Below, piece by piece: positions 46,243-54,290 of a stretch of DNA of 64,000 nt; positions within the stretch are counted from its first letter, which is position 1; the number at the start of each line of letters is the position of its first letter. Source of the stretch: Ensifer adhaerens (GTDB taxonomy: Bacteria > Pseudomonadota > Alphaproteobacteria > Rhizobiales > Rhizobiaceae). A program made the position numbers and the translations under genes. The notes under the pieces are model-generated. The model worked only from the letters and a program-made list of their open reading frames with translations. It was not told where the DNA came from and ran no database searches. The DNA lies in NCBI RefSeq assembly GCF_001270265.1, contig NZ_LGAP01000004.1, forward strand, positions 186,001-250,000, given 5' to 3'.

Positions 46243-46962
46243 ATGCGGCCATCCGGCAGAAAAATCGACCAAATGCGCAAGGTTTCGTTCGAGCGCAATT
46301 TCTCCAAGCACGCGGAAGGCTCCTGTCTGGTGCGGTTCGGCGATACGCACGTGCTGTGCACCGCCAGCCTTGAGGAAAAGGTTCCGGCCTGGCTTCGCAA
46401 CGGCGGCAAGGGCTGGGTGACGGCCGAATACGGCATGCTGCCCCGCGCCACGGGCGAACGCATGCGTCGCGAAGCGTCGACCGGCAAGCAGAGCGGCCGT
46501 ACGCAGGAGATCCAGCGTCTGATCGGCCGGTCGCTGCGCGCCGTCGTCGACCTGCCCGCACTCGGCGAACGCCAGATCTCGATCGACTGCGACGTCATCC
46601 AGGCTGATGGCGGCACGCGCACGGCCTCGATCACCGGCGCCTGGGTGGCACTGCACGACTGCCTGAAGTGGATGGAAGCCCGCAACATGGTGAAGGTCGA
46701 GAAGGTCCTCAAGGACCATGTCGCCGCCATCTCCTGCGGCATCTTCGCCAACCAGTCGATCATCGATCTCGACTACATCGAGGATTCCGCCGCCGAGACC
46801 GACGCGAATTTCGTCATGACCGGAACCGGCGGCATCGTCGAGATCCAGGGCACGGCTGAAGGCAAGCCCTTCAGCGAAGAAGAATTCGCAAGCCTGCTTG
46901 GGCTCGCAAAGACCGGCATTGCCGAGCTTGTCGCGCTGCAGAAGCAGGCGATCGCCGGCTGA
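46243..46962 (+). CDS. rph: ribonuclease PH
   Basis: Phosphorolytic 3'-5' exoribonuclease trimming tRNA 3' ends. The 239-residue protein begins [20 protein letters not shown] and contains [10 protein letters not shown], the RRE(A)[20 protein letters not shown] region and [22 protein letters not shown] use ATG 46243, seven bases after AGGAG, rather than the adjoining ATG 46240. It begins a plus-strand run rph, VOC gene, rdgB, hemW, matching the conserved hrcA/rph/rdgB/hemW order of alphaproteobacteria. Confidence 0.96.
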   Translation: MRPSGRKIDQMRKVSFERNFSKHAEGSCLVRFGDTHVLCTASLEEKVPAWLRNGGKGWVTAEYGMLPRATGERMRREASTGKQSGRTQEIQRLIGRSLRAVVDLPALGERQISIDCDVIQADGGTRTASITGAWVALHDCLKWMEARNMVKVEKVLKDHVAAISCGIFANQSIIDLDYIEDSAAETDANFVMTGTGGIVEIQGTAEGKPFSEEEFASLLGLAKTGIAELVALQKQAIAG

Positions 46963-46979
46963 CAGGAGGGACGCAGACG

Positions 46980-47399
46980 ATGGCCCCGGCGCTGGAAGGT
47001 ATTCTTGAAACCGCCCTCTATGCGGAAGATATCGACGGCGCCGAGGCCTTCTACGGCGGCGTGCTTGGGTTGGAAAAGATCACGCGCGCCGGCAAGCGGC
47101 ATGTGTTCTTCCGCTGCGGCCCAGGCGTTCTCCTGATTTTCAATCCGGCGGAAACGGTCAAACCGCCTTCGCCGGATGCCCCCCTGCCGGTGCCGCCGCA
47201 TGGCTCCACCGGCCAGGGACACATGTGCTTTCACGTTTCCGCTGAGGCGCTCGACGCATGGAAGGCAAAGCTGGAAACGGCAGGTGTCGCGATCGAGGCC
47301 GATATTCGCTGGCCGAACGGCGCGCGCTCCTTCTACTTCCGCGATCCGGCCGGTAACAGTCTGGAATGCGCGGAACCGGGCCTCTGGTCCATCGAATGA
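46980..47399 (+). CDS. VOC-superfamily (glyoxalase/bleomycin resistance-like) protein
   Basis: A 139-residue single-chain VOC protein with two beta-alpha-beta-beta-beta modules: LETALYAEDIDGAEAFYGGV at the start and GHMCFHVSAEALDAWKAKLE in the middle. Possible metal ligands are His/Glu residues near GQGHMCFHV and the C-terminal SLECAEP. It is inserted between rph and rdgB, with GGAGGG nine bases before the ATG, so it is probably co-transcribed. Role unknown; perhaps dioxygenase- or glyoxalase-like. Confidence 0.85.
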   Translation: MAPALEGILETALYAEDIDGAEAFYGGVLGLEKITRAGKRHVFFRCGPGVLLIFNPAETVKPPSPDAPLPVPPHGSTGQGHMCFHVSAEALDAWKAKLETAGVAIEADIRWPNGARSFYFRDPAGNSLECAEPGLWSIE

Positions 47400-47438
47400 A
47401 CCGCGGCCCCACGCCGCTCCTTTAAGAGACGACACATC

Positions 47439-48086
47439 ATGCGCACACTGGATGACAAGACGCTCGTCGTCGCCAGCCACAATGCCGGCAAGATCCGCGA
47501 GATCCGCGACCTGATCGGGCCGCTCGGCTTCGAGGCCAAATCGGCAGCCGATCTCAACTTCGTCGAGCCGGATGAAACCGGGACGACGTTTGAAGAAAAC
47601 GCGACGATCAAGGCGCTCGCCTCCGCCAAGGCCTCTGGCCTGCCGGCGCTTTCCGACGATTCCGGCCTGGCGATCGACGCGCTTGGCGGCGCGCCTGGTG
47701 TCTACACCGCCAATTGGGCCGAGCGTGAAGACGGCAGCCGAGACTTTGCCATGGCCATGCAGAAAGTGGAAGACGCGCTGCAGGACAAGGGCGCGAGCGC
47801 ACCTGAAAAGCGCACCGCCCGGTTCGTCTCCGTGCTCTGCCTTGCCTGGCCGGACGGCCATGTCGAGCTCTTCCGCGGCGAGGTCGAAGGGCATGTCGTG
47901 TGGCCGCCGCGCGGCGACAAGGGATTTGGCTACGATCCGGTCTTCCAGCCGCTCGGTTACGACACCACATTCGGCGAGATGAGCGCAGACGAGAAACACG
48001 GTTGGAAGCCGGGCGACGCCCAAGCCCTGTCGCACCGCGCCCGTGCCTTCAAGCTTTTCGCCGAAACCTGCCTTGGAGCGGGATGA
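47439..48086 (+). CDS. rdgB: XTP/dITP (non-canonical purine NTP) pyrophosphatase
   Basis: Removes ITP, dITP and XTP from the nucleotide pool (HAM1 family). The 215-residue protein opens [19 protein letters not shown]; active-site blocks are [39 protein letters not shown], and [13 protein letters not shown]. The last codons, LGAG and TGA, lie inside the left arm of a palindromic repeat (48074-48184), so the repeat encodes the C-terminal end. Confidence 0.95.
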   Translation: MRTLDDKTLVVASHNAGKIREIRDLIGPLGFEAKSAADLNFVEPDETGTTFEENATIKALASAKASGLPALSDDSGLAIDALGGAPGVYTANWAEREDGSRDFAMAMQKVEDALQDKGASAPEKRTARFVSVLCLAWPDGHVELFRGEVEGHVVWPPRGDKGFGYDPVFQPLGYDTTFGEMSADEKHGWKPGDAQALSHRARAFKLFAETCLGAG

Positions 48087-48184
48087 AGAAAAGTGTATGC
48101 GGTTTTCCGCACCATCCCGCTCCAATTTATTAGGAGCGATCACGTTCATGACGTTGGGTCGATCGGCCCAAAGTCATCGGGATC
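48074..48184. repeat. two-palindrome rhizobial repeat overlapping the rdgB stop
   Basis: GGAGCGGGATG (48074-48084) pairs perfectly with CATCCCGCTCC (48112-48122), enclosing GAAAAGTGTATGCGGTTTTCC. A second imperfect palindrome covers about 48138-48184 (GATCACG...ATGACGTTGGGTCGA...CCCAAAGTCAT...GGGATC). The inner AAAAGTG...CGGTTTTCC relates it to the type A repeats. It fills the whole rdgB-hemW gap. Confidence 0.75.
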
Positions 48185-48205
48185 TACCGCATGAGAGACG
48201 CAACG

Positions 48206-49387
48206 ATGCAGACGGCCACGCTATCGGCAATCGGTGACGGCATGGATCCCGGCTTCGGGATCTATGTGCACTGGCCGTTCTGCGCGGCCAAATGCCCCTA
48301 TTGCGACTTCAACAGCCATGTGCGCCACCAACCGATCGACCAGCCGCGTTTCGTCGCCGCCTTCCTCAAGGAAATGGCGGAGGCGCGCGAGCTTTCCGGT
48401 CCACGCACGGTCACCAGCATCTTCATGGGCGGCGGCACGCCATCGCTGATGGATCCCGCCACCGTCGACGCGATCCTCTCGGGCATCGCCCGTGAATGGC
48501 ATGTGCCCGATGGCATCGAGATCACCATGGAGGCGAACCCTTCGAGCGTCGAGGCGACGCGCTTCCACGGCTACCGCGCCGCCGGCGTCAATCGCGTTTC
48601 GCTCGGCGTCCAGGCGCTGAACGATCGCGACCTCAAATTTCTCGGCCGGCTGCACAATGTCGAGGACGCGCTGAAGGCAATCCGGCTGGCGCGCGACATC
48701 TTCCCGCGCATGTCCTTCGACCTGATCTATGCCCGGCCCAACCAGACCGTCGAGCAATGGGAGCGCGAGCTTAAAGAAGCCGTCTCCTATGCCGTCGACC
48801 ACCTGTCGCTCTACCAGTTGACGATCGAGGAAGGCACGCCCTTCTTCGGCCTGCACAAGGCCGGCAAGCTGATCGTTCCGGACGGTGAACAATCGGCGGT
48901 CCTCTACGAGGCGACCCAGGACATCACCGCGTCAATCGGCATGCCCGCCTACGAGGTGTCCAACCACGCTCGGCCGGGTGCCGAAAGCCGGCACAACCTA
49001 ACCTACTGGCGCTATGGCGACTATGCCGGCATCGGACCTGGCGCCCATGGCCGCCTCAGCGTCGGCGGCGCCAAGGTGGCGACGGCAACCGAACGCAAGC
49101 CGGAGGAATGGCTGCGACTGGTCGAAACCTACGGCCACGGCATGGTCGAGCGCGAGGTGCTCGACCATGAAGCCCAGTCGGACGAATTGCTGCTGATGGG
49201 CCTGCGCTTGAAGGAAGGCGTCGATCTCGCCCGCTGGCAGACGCTCTCCGGCCGCGATCCCGATCCGGACCGCGAGCAGTTCCTGATCGATCATGGCTTC
49301 ATCGAACGGCTTGGCAATTCGCGCCTGCGCTGCACGCCCGCCGGCATGCTGATCCTCGACGCCGTCGTTGCCGACCTCGCCTGCTAA
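48206..49387 (+). CDS. hemW: radical-SAM heme chaperone HemW
   Basis: HemN-related protein now regarded as a heme chaperone rather than a coproporphyrinogen oxidase. The radical-SAM cysteines are in HWPFCAAKCPYCDFNSHV (C-x3-C-x2-C), with GGGTPSLM and the C-terminal HNLTYWRYGDYAGIGPGAHG typical of HemW. I place the start at ATG 48206, with GAGAG eight bases upstream, giving 393 residues; ATG 48191 (398 residues) abuts the upstream repeat and has no ribosome-binding site, and ATG 48242 is also possible. Confidence 0.93.
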   Translation: MQTATLSAIGDGMDPGFGIYVHWPFCAAKCPYCDFNSHVRHQPIDQPRFVAAFLKEMAEARELSGPRTVTSIFMGGGTPSLMDPATVDAILSGIAREWHVPDGIEITMEANPSSVEATRFHGYRAAGVNRVSLGVQALNDRDLKFLGRLHNVEDALKAIRLARDIFPRMSFDLIYARPNQTVEQWERELKEAVSYAVDHLSLYQLTIEEGTPFFGLHKAGKLIVPDGEQSAVLYEATQDITASIGMPAYEVSNHARPGAESRHNLTYWRYGDYAGIGPGAHGRLSVGGAKVATATERKPEEWLRLVETYGHGMVEREVLDHEAQSDELLLMGLRLKEGVDLARWQTLSGRDPDPDREQFLIDHGFIERLGNSRLRCTPAGMLILDAVVADLAC

Positions 49388-49426
49388 CAACCCGCCCATG
49401 CGCATCAATCACGACGCGCCGAAGGC

Positions 49427-50041
49427 TCAATCGTGCGTCTCGCCGGAAAGCGGCGTCGCGCGCATGGATGGCCGGTCCTCAAAGGCATCGAACCAGGCGG
49501 TCAGCCTTCTCCGGTCACGGAACGACGGCAACTCGCGGAATGCCATCCAGGACAGGGCCGTGGCGAGAGCGATGTGGCCGATATCGAGCGGCGCGTCGAC
49601 ATCGAGCGTCTGTTCCAGCCAGTCATAGGTCTGCTCGACCTTTTCGGTGTAGCCGTCGGCCAGCGCCGGGTAGCGCAGGGCTGCCGGGCGCCGATCCGTT
49701 TCCCAGCGCAGCCCGATGCCGGCCTGGGCCAGCCCTTGCGCGACAGCCTGCAATCGCAAGGAGCGCCAACGCGCCTCGCCGCTTTCGGGGATCAGCCTGC
49801 GGCCATCATGCAACGTATCGAAATAGGCGCAGATGACGTCGGAATCGAAGATCGCCTCTTCACCGGGGCGCAAGAGCACCGGCACCTTGCCGAGCGGGTT
49901 TTCCGCATGGACCTTTTCGTTGCGCAACGTCGGGCTGGTCTCGTGATGGATTACCTGCAAGCGCTCGGCGATCCCCACCTCGTGGGCGAAGACAAGCGCT
50001 TTACGGGCAAAGGGGGAATGGGTCTGATAATAGAGGATCAT
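49427..50041 (-). CDS. glutathione S-transferase family protein
   Basis: A 204-residue GST-like protein. The N-terminal thioredoxin fold has YQTHSPFARKALVFAHEVG (Ser before Pro could activate glutathione) and NPLGKVPVLL with the cis-Pro, then FDSDVICAYFD. A helical C-terminal domain contains DIGHIALATALSWM. A terminator lies between it and the ECF42 operon upstream, so it is likely its own unit. Substrate unknown. Confidence 0.88.
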   Translation of the reverse strand: MILYYQTHSPFARKALVFAHEVGIAERLQVIHHETSPTLRNEKVHAENPLGKVPVLLRPGEEAIFDSDVICAYFDTLHDGRRLIPESGEARWRSLRLQAVAQGLAQAGIGLRWETDRRPAALRYPALADGYTEKVEQTYDWLEQTLDVDAPLDIGHIALATALSWMAFRELPSFRDRRRLTAWFDAFEDRPSMRATPLSGETHD

Positions 50042-50109
50042 GGGGTGCCTCGCGGGTTTGTGGGAAAGTCCTTGGTCCCGCGAAGATGTATTGCATCCAA
50101 AGAGAGAAA

Positions 50110-50130
50110 GGCGCTCTGTTTCAGAGCGCC
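50110..50130 (-). terminator. intrinsic terminator ending the ECF42 operon
   Basis: GGCGCTCTG (50110-50118) pairs perfectly with CAGAGCGCC (50122-50130) across a three-base loop, followed on the minus strand by TTTCTCTCTTT. It lies 23 bases after the DUF1801 stop and marks the end of the operon. Confidence 0.85.
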
Positions 50131-50152
50131 CTTTGCAAGTTTGTTTCGCCGT

Positions 50153-50521
50153 TCAAGATTTGAACGGATCGCCCTTCTCGGCGTTGAGCGCGATGCCCCT
50201 GGCCACCAGCCGCGCCATCTGCGCTTGGTCGACCTCTCCCACCACCTTCACCTTGATATAGGCCATGTCGCCCTTGCCGCCGCCCTTGGCCAAACGCGGG
50301 TCGAGGTCGAGCATGTCGGCGCCGCGCCAGAAGCCGAGGGTCACGTGATCCTTGGCTGCCTTGATCAAACAGACCGGTCCGCCGGCCTCATAGACCGCGT
50401 GGCCCCATTTCACGATATCCTTTGTACCGCCGGCCGCGAGAATGGCACCGTGCAATTCCTTCGCCACCTCCGCCGGCGTGCCTGAAAGACCCGCGATATA
50501 GTCGTTGACTGTTTTGCTCAT
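50153..50521 (-). CDS. DUF1801 domain protein
   Basis: A 122-residue YdhG/DUF1801-like protein. The core includes WGHAVYEAGGPVCLIKAAKD and VTLGFWRGADMLD, as in the family. It is the last gene of the ECF42 operon (27 bases after doxX-like gene, terminator following). DUF1801 genes are frequent companions of SRPBCC and VOC genes in such operons. Biochemical role unknown. Confidence 0.85.
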   Translation of the reverse strand: MSKTVNDYIAGLSGTPAEVAKELHGAILAAGGTKDIVKWGHAVYEAGGPVCLIKAAKDHVTLGFWRGADMLDLDPRLAKGGGKGDMAYIKVKVVGEVDQAQMARLVARGIALNAEKGDPFKS

Positions 50522-50548
50522 GGTTCAAGGTCTCCTTGTCGGCAGCGT

Positions 50549-50962
50549 TTAGTTCGTGAACGGTATCAGGTCGCGCACGCGACGATCTCTCAGCCACAGA
50601 CCGGCCCAGGCGATGACGCCGAGATAGAAGCCGAACAGCAGATGAGTGAAAATCGGGCTGTCCGCACGCAGATGGGTCGCCATGGCGCCGCCGAGATAAC
50701 CGGTCAGCAGAATGGCGCCGAGCACCGACGTTCTCGGGATCGCGTAGAGCAGCGCGCACAGAAGCGTCAGCACGCCGAGCAGGCGGGCAAGGCCCGCATC
50801 GGCAGGATAACCGAGCACTGCCAGCGTCTCGGTCACCACGTCCAATGGCACGAGCTTGATCGCTCCGTCGAATGTCAGGAACAGAACAACCAGACCGCTC
50901 AACACGCGGCCGAGAATCACCGTTTTTCCAGCCGGAGCCGTCATAACAAGAGCAGTGTTCAT
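50549..50962 (-). CDS. DoxX-family membrane protein
   Basis: A 137-residue protein with four hydrophobic segments (about residues 16-38, 55-72, 79-97 and 107-124). The motif LSGLVVLFLTFDGAIKLVPL and GVLTLLCALLYAIPRTSVLGAI fit DoxX/DoxX-like proteins, small quinone- or redox-linked membrane proteins. It is in the ECF42 operon between the SnoaL-VOC fusion and DUF1801. Precise function unknown. Confidence 0.85.
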   Translation of the reverse strand: MNTALVMTAPAGKTVILGRVLSGLVVLFLTFDGAIKLVPLDVVTETLAVLGYPADAGLARLLGVLTLLCALLYAIPRTSVLGAILLTGYLGGAMATHLRADSPIFTHLLFGFYLGVIAWAGLWLRDRRVRDLIPFTN

Positions 50963-51003
50963 TCGGGGAGGTCTCCTCGTTTTCCGTTGTCACAAATCGT
51001 TTT

Positions 51004-51870
51004 TCAGTCTGTTTTCTTCACCGGCCCGACGATGCCCCAGCGGATGCCGAAGGGATCGCGCAGCTGGCCGTAGAGATCGCCCCAGAAGGCGACCGCAAGC
51101 GGCATCGTCACCTCGGCGCCGGCGGCAACCGCGCGGTCCCACCAGAATTGCGCGTCCTCGACCACCAGATGCAGGACGACACCCTGGGGTGCGGCATAGG
51201 GCATGCCGTGTTCCGGGAAGGGATCGTTGAGCATCAAGGCGCCGCCGTTGATCGTCAGATGGCAATGCATCAGTCGCTTGCCATCGTCGGCGAGCATCCG
51301 CCCGCCATCGGTTGCGGCAAAGGCATTCACGTAGAAGTCGGCGGTCGCGTTCGCATCCTCGACGCAGAGATAGGCGATCGGGCCCGGCATCGGCGGCGGC
51401 GCAGGCGCTTGCCAATCGACCGTCGATTTCGGATTGAGATCGATGGCCGCCTTGAGGCTGCCATCCATGTAGAACGGCACGGACTCGTGCTGGTGTGCGA
51501 TCTTCCAGCCGGCCGCGGTGCGCTTCAAACCGAGGGTCTGGCGGAACCAGACCGATATTTTTCCAGCATCGACCTTCTCGCCGGAAAGCTCGGTGAGCAT
51601 GGTGACGAAAGCAACGTCGCCGCCGACCGAGATATCGAGACCCTCGAAGCGATAGCCGAGCGGTCCGCGCCAGGTAGAAAACCACTGTTCGAGCCCGCCT
51701 TCGCTGGCGTCGGAGGTCTTCAGCGGCGGCGCCAGCGAAAAGAGCACGCAATCCGGCGTCCCATGGCCGATAACACCTTTCGCATCCTTCACCCGTAGGG
51801 CATCCGCCCAATCATCGATCACCGCACGGATTTCGGCGACGGCAGCACTCTTGTTGTCGATCACGGACAT
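51004..51870 (-). CDS. SnoaL-like / VOC fusion protein
   Basis: A 288-residue two-domain protein. Residues about 8-135 form a SnoaL/DUF4440-like NTF2 fold (IRAVIDDWADALRVKDAKGV; FVTMLTELSG; WFRQTLGLKRTAAGWKIAHQ), and residues about 155-285 a PhnB/VOC domain (AYLCVEDANATADFYVNAFA; HCHLTINGGALMLNDPF; DPFGIRWGIV). A Pro-rich linker APAPPPMPGP joins them. Each domain is more often found alone; fusion suggests both act on one small molecule. Located in the ECF42 operon; substrate unknown. Confidence 0.88.
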   Translation of the reverse strand: MSVIDNKSAAVAEIRAVIDDWADALRVKDAKGVIGHGTPDCVLFSLAPPLKTSDASEGGLEQWFSTWRGPLGYRFEGLDISVGGDVAFVTMLTELSGEKVDAGKISVWFRQTLGLKRTAAGWKIAHQHESVPFYMDGSLKAAIDLNPKSTVDWQAPAPPPMPGPIAYLCVEDANATADFYVNAFAATDGGRMLADDGKRLMHCHLTINGGALMLNDPFPEHGMPYAAPQGVVLHLVVEDAQFWWDRAVAAGAEVTMPLAVAFWGDLYGQLRDPFGIRWGIVGPVKKTD

Positions 51871-51933
51871 GGTGGGTCTCCTTTCCCCATGGTGGCAGGC
51901 GCGAGGGCGAAGCCCTTCGAGCCACGGACTTGA

Positions 51934-52416
51934 TCAGAGTTGCTTGGCTGTGCCTTCGAGCTGGCTGGCGCATTGGCCCCAACCCTGGTGAAAGCCCATC
52001 TTTTCGTGGACCTCGCGATCCTCGGCGGACCAGTGGCGAACGCGGGCCGTATAGCGGGTCTTGGCCCCGACATCCTCGAAGGTGATGGTCACGACCATGA
52101 ACGGCTTGTCGGATGGCGCCCACGCATCGGTGAAGGCATCGGTGAAGACCAGCTTCTCGTTCGGCACCACTTCGAGATAAACGCCGAGATTGGGATAATC
52201 CTCGCCCTCGGGCGAGCGCATGACGATGCGGTTGGCGCCGCCGGCGCGAACGTCGAGCTTTGCCTCCGGCGTCGTCCAGGGCAAAGGCGCGAACCACTTC
52301 TTCAGCAGTCCGGCATCGGTCCAGCAGCGGTAGACGAGTTCACGCGGCGCATCGATCAGCCGAGTGATGACCAGTTCGCGGTCGTCGGCAGCTTTGATTT
52401 CAGTGACAACGGTCAT
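51934..52416 (-). CDS. SRPBCC (AHSA1/START-like) protein
   Basis: A 160-residue AHSA1-type ligand-binding protein: TRLIDAPRELVYRCWTDAGL, LKKWFAPLPWTTPEAKLDVR, and the C-terminal HEKMGFHQGWGQC with SQLEG, typical of the family. I use ATG 52416, with GGAGAAG six bases upstream. An ATG at 52443 is unlikely because it would coincide with the transcription start expected from the promoter-like site at 52450-52476. Common in ECF41/ECF42 operons; function unknown. Confidence 0.9.
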   Translation of the reverse strand: MTVVTEIKAADDRELVITRLIDAPRELVYRCWTDAGLLKKWFAPLPWTTPEAKLDVRAGGANRIVMRSPEGEDYPNLGVYLEVVPNEKLVFTDAFTDAWAPSDKPFMVVTITFEDVGAKTRYTARVRHWSAEDREVHEKMGFHQGWGQCASQLEGTAKQL

Positions 52417-52449
52417 TGTTGGCTTCTCCGTCAGCGGGTTCATTCCAAG

Positions 52450-52476
52450 GACGAAGCTGCAAGCGCGGTCCCGACA
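52450..52476 (-). promoter_or_regulatory. candidate ECF42 promoter before the SRPBCC gene
   Basis: On the minus strand: TGTCGG (52476-52471), a 17-base spacer and CGTC (52453-52450). It matches the site at 54166-54192 in spacing and in flanks: both read TTGTCG and CGTCCTTG. The published ECF42 consensus, as I recall it, is TGTCGA at -35 and CGWC-like at -10. Confidence 0.6.
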
Positions 52477-52493
52477 ACCGCCGACAGGATTTT

Positions 52494-53768
52494 TTATCTT
52501 TCTTCTTTTGCGAGGTCTTTTTCACCCGCATCCCTGCTCAAATGATCGAGCTGCATGCGAATGTGGGAAGCTTCCGCCGCATTGGTGGCAAGGGCGATGG
52601 CACGGTCGAAGGCGATGCGCGCCTCGCGGACCCGGCCCGCCTGCTTCAACAGCGCCCCGTTCAACCCATGGAAGTAGAAGTAGCCGGCGAGTTTTTCGGC
52701 AAGCGGCTCGATCAACGCCAGGGCTGCTTCCGGCCCGTCCCGCTTTGACACGGCGACGGCGCGGTTGAGCGTGATGACCGGCGACGGCTGCAGCCGCTCC
52801 AGCGCCTGATAGAGCAGGTCGATCTCTTCCCAGTCGGTTTCTTCGGGGCGTGTAGCGCGCGCATGTAGCGCGGCGATCGCCGCCTGGATCTGATAGGGGC
52901 CCGGCTGACGATGGCGCACCGCCTTGTCGATCATGGCCAACGCCTCGATGATCAGTGGCTTCTTCCAGAGGCTACGATCCTGATCATCGAGCAGGATGAT
53001 GCCGCCATCGGCATCGAAGCGCGCACGCGAGCGCGAGTGCTGCAGCAGAAGCAGGGCCGTCAGCCCCATCATTTCAGGCTCGGAGGGGAACAGCCGCAAG
53101 AGCAGCCGCGCGAGCCGGATCGCCTCCTCGCAAAGATCGGCCGAGACACCGTCCGGCCCATTCATCGCCGAATAGCCTTCGTTGAAAACCAGGTAGATCA
53201 TCGTCGCAACCGCCGCCAGCCGCTCCGACCGGTCGGCCGCGTCAGGCGTTTCGAAGGCGATGCCGGCGGCGGCGACACGGGACTTCGCCCGGGTGATGCG
53301 CTGCTCCATCGCCGCCTCGCCGACGAGAAAGGCGCGGGCAATCTGCTTGACCGAAAGGCCGGAAACGATCCGCAGTGCCAGCGCGATCTGCTGCGTTGCC
53401 GGAAGGACCGGATTGCTGCAGACAAACAACAGCTTGAGAATATCGTCACGATAGTGGGAACCATCCAGCCGTTCGGCAAGATCGCTCTCCTGATCCTCGA
53501 GATCGGAGAGCAATTCTTCCGGCGGCAGCGCGGTCTCCCGCGACTGGCGGCGCACCTTGTCGATGCCGCTGTTGCGGCCGACGAAGATCAGCCAGGCGGC
53601 GGCATCGCGCGGCGGGCCGCTCTTCGGCCAGGTCTTCAATGCCCGGATACAGGCCTCCTGAAATGCTTCCTCGGCCGTATCGAGATTGCGGAAATAGCGC
53701 AGAAGCGCGCCCATTGCCTGCGGCCGAGCGGAAACAAGTGCGAGGTCGATCCAGGTCGTGTCTGTCAT
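52494..53768 (-). CDS. ECF42-type RNA polymerase sigma factor
   Basis: A 424-residue sigma factor. Sigma region 2 (residues about 10-75: YFRNLDTAEEAFQEACIRAL) and region 4 (about 105-160: LRIVSGLSVKQIARAFLVGE) are followed by a DUF6596/TPR-like C-terminal extension of about 250 residues (PYQIQAAIAALHARA; YFYFHGLNGALLKQAGRVRE). This long extension, no anti-sigma gene and a DGPF (YCII) gene immediately upstream (overlap four bases) are the hallmarks of ECF42. It is the second gene of the operon. Confidence 0.93.
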   Translation of the reverse strand: MTDTTWIDLALVSARPQAMGALLRYFRNLDTAEEAFQEACIRALKTWPKSGPPRDAAAWLIFVGRNSGIDKVRRQSRETALPPEELLSDLEDQESDLAERLDGSHYRDDILKLLFVCSNPVLPATQQIALALRIVSGLSVKQIARAFLVGEAAMEQRITRAKSRVAAAGIAFETPDAADRSERLAAVATMIYLVFNEGYSAMNGPDGVSADLCEEAIRLARLLLRLFPSEPEMMGLTALLLLQHSRSRARFDADGGIILLDDQDRSLWKKPLIIEALAMIDKAVRHRQPGPYQIQAAIAALHARATRPEETDWEEIDLLYQALERLQPSPVITLNRAVAVSKRDGPEAALALIEPLAEKLAGYFYFHGLNGALLKQAGRVREARIAFDRAIALATNAAEASHIRMQLDHLSRDAGEKDLAKEER

Positions 53769-54139
53769 GCGGGAAACTCACTTGGCTTGTAGATGGCAAG
53801 GGGACGAATTTCATAGGAACCATCAGCCGGATTGGCTGCACTCAGCTCACGGGCGAAATCGAGCGCTTCGTCCAGCGAAGCGCAATCGACGACGTAGAAG
53901 CCGAGCAGTTGCTCCTTCGTTTCGGCAAACGGACCATCAATGACGACGGTCTCGCCAACAGTGTGTCGCAGGGTCGTTGCCGCTGTCGTCGGCAGCAGCC
54001 GCGCCACCGGTCCCAGCTTGCCGGCATCGCCATATTTGCGCTGGACGGCGGCAAGATCGCGCATGACCTTGTCGTCCTCCTCCTTCGTCCAGTTGGCGGT
54101 GACGTCTTCCTGGTTGTAGCAAAACACGGCGTAAAGCAT
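53765..54139 (-). CDS. YCII-related DGPF-motif protein
   Basis: A 124-residue YCII/DGPF-domain protein. It begins MLYAVFCYNQEDVTANW and bears IDGPFAETKEQLLGFYVVD, the DGPF motif of the family. It overlaps the ECF42 gene by four bases, indicating coupled translation. In other bacteria DGPF proteins are genetically linked to ECF42 factors and are proposed partners or targets; function is unproven. ATG 54139 has GGAGAG upstream. An ECF42-type promoter precedes it. Confidence 0.92.
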   Translation of the reverse strand: MLYAVFCYNQEDVTANWTKEEDDKVMRDLAAVQRKYGDAGKLGPVARLLPTTAATTLRHTVGETVVIDGPFAETKEQLLGFYVVDCASLDEALDFARELSAANPADGSYEIRPLAIYKPSEFPA

Positions 54140-54165
54140 TGGAACTCTCCTGCTCCTGTCACAAG

Positions 54166-54192
54166 GACGATCTGACGAAGAGATAGTCGACA
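54166..54192 (-). promoter_or_regulatory. candidate autoregulatory ECF42 promoter before the DGPF gene
   Basis: On the minus strand TGTCGA (54192-54187), 17 bases and CGTC (54169-54166), 27 bases before the DGPF start. Exact match to the consensus I recall for ECF42, and near-identical to the second site at 52450-52476. Confidence 0.65.
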
Positions 54193-54200
54193 AGACAGAC

Positions 54201-54225
54201 AAAAAAAATACCCGCAACCGCGGGT
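54201..54225 (-). terminator. intrinsic terminator of the DMT-transporter gene
   Basis: ACCCGC (54210-54215) pairs with GCGGGT (54220-54225), followed on the minus strand by ATTTTTTTT. It lies between the transporter gene and the ECF42 operon, isolating the two. Confidence 0.85.
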
Positions 54226-54290
54226 TCAAACATGAAGACCGCGGCAGGCACTTGCGCGCCGCCGCGGCCATTCAGCAGGACTGACCGATT

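Noticed and set aside
49427-50041. GST gene as a member of the ECF42 operon
   Set aside because: A strong intrinsic terminator (50110-50130) lies between it and the DUF1801 gene, and no ECF42-type promoter precedes it.
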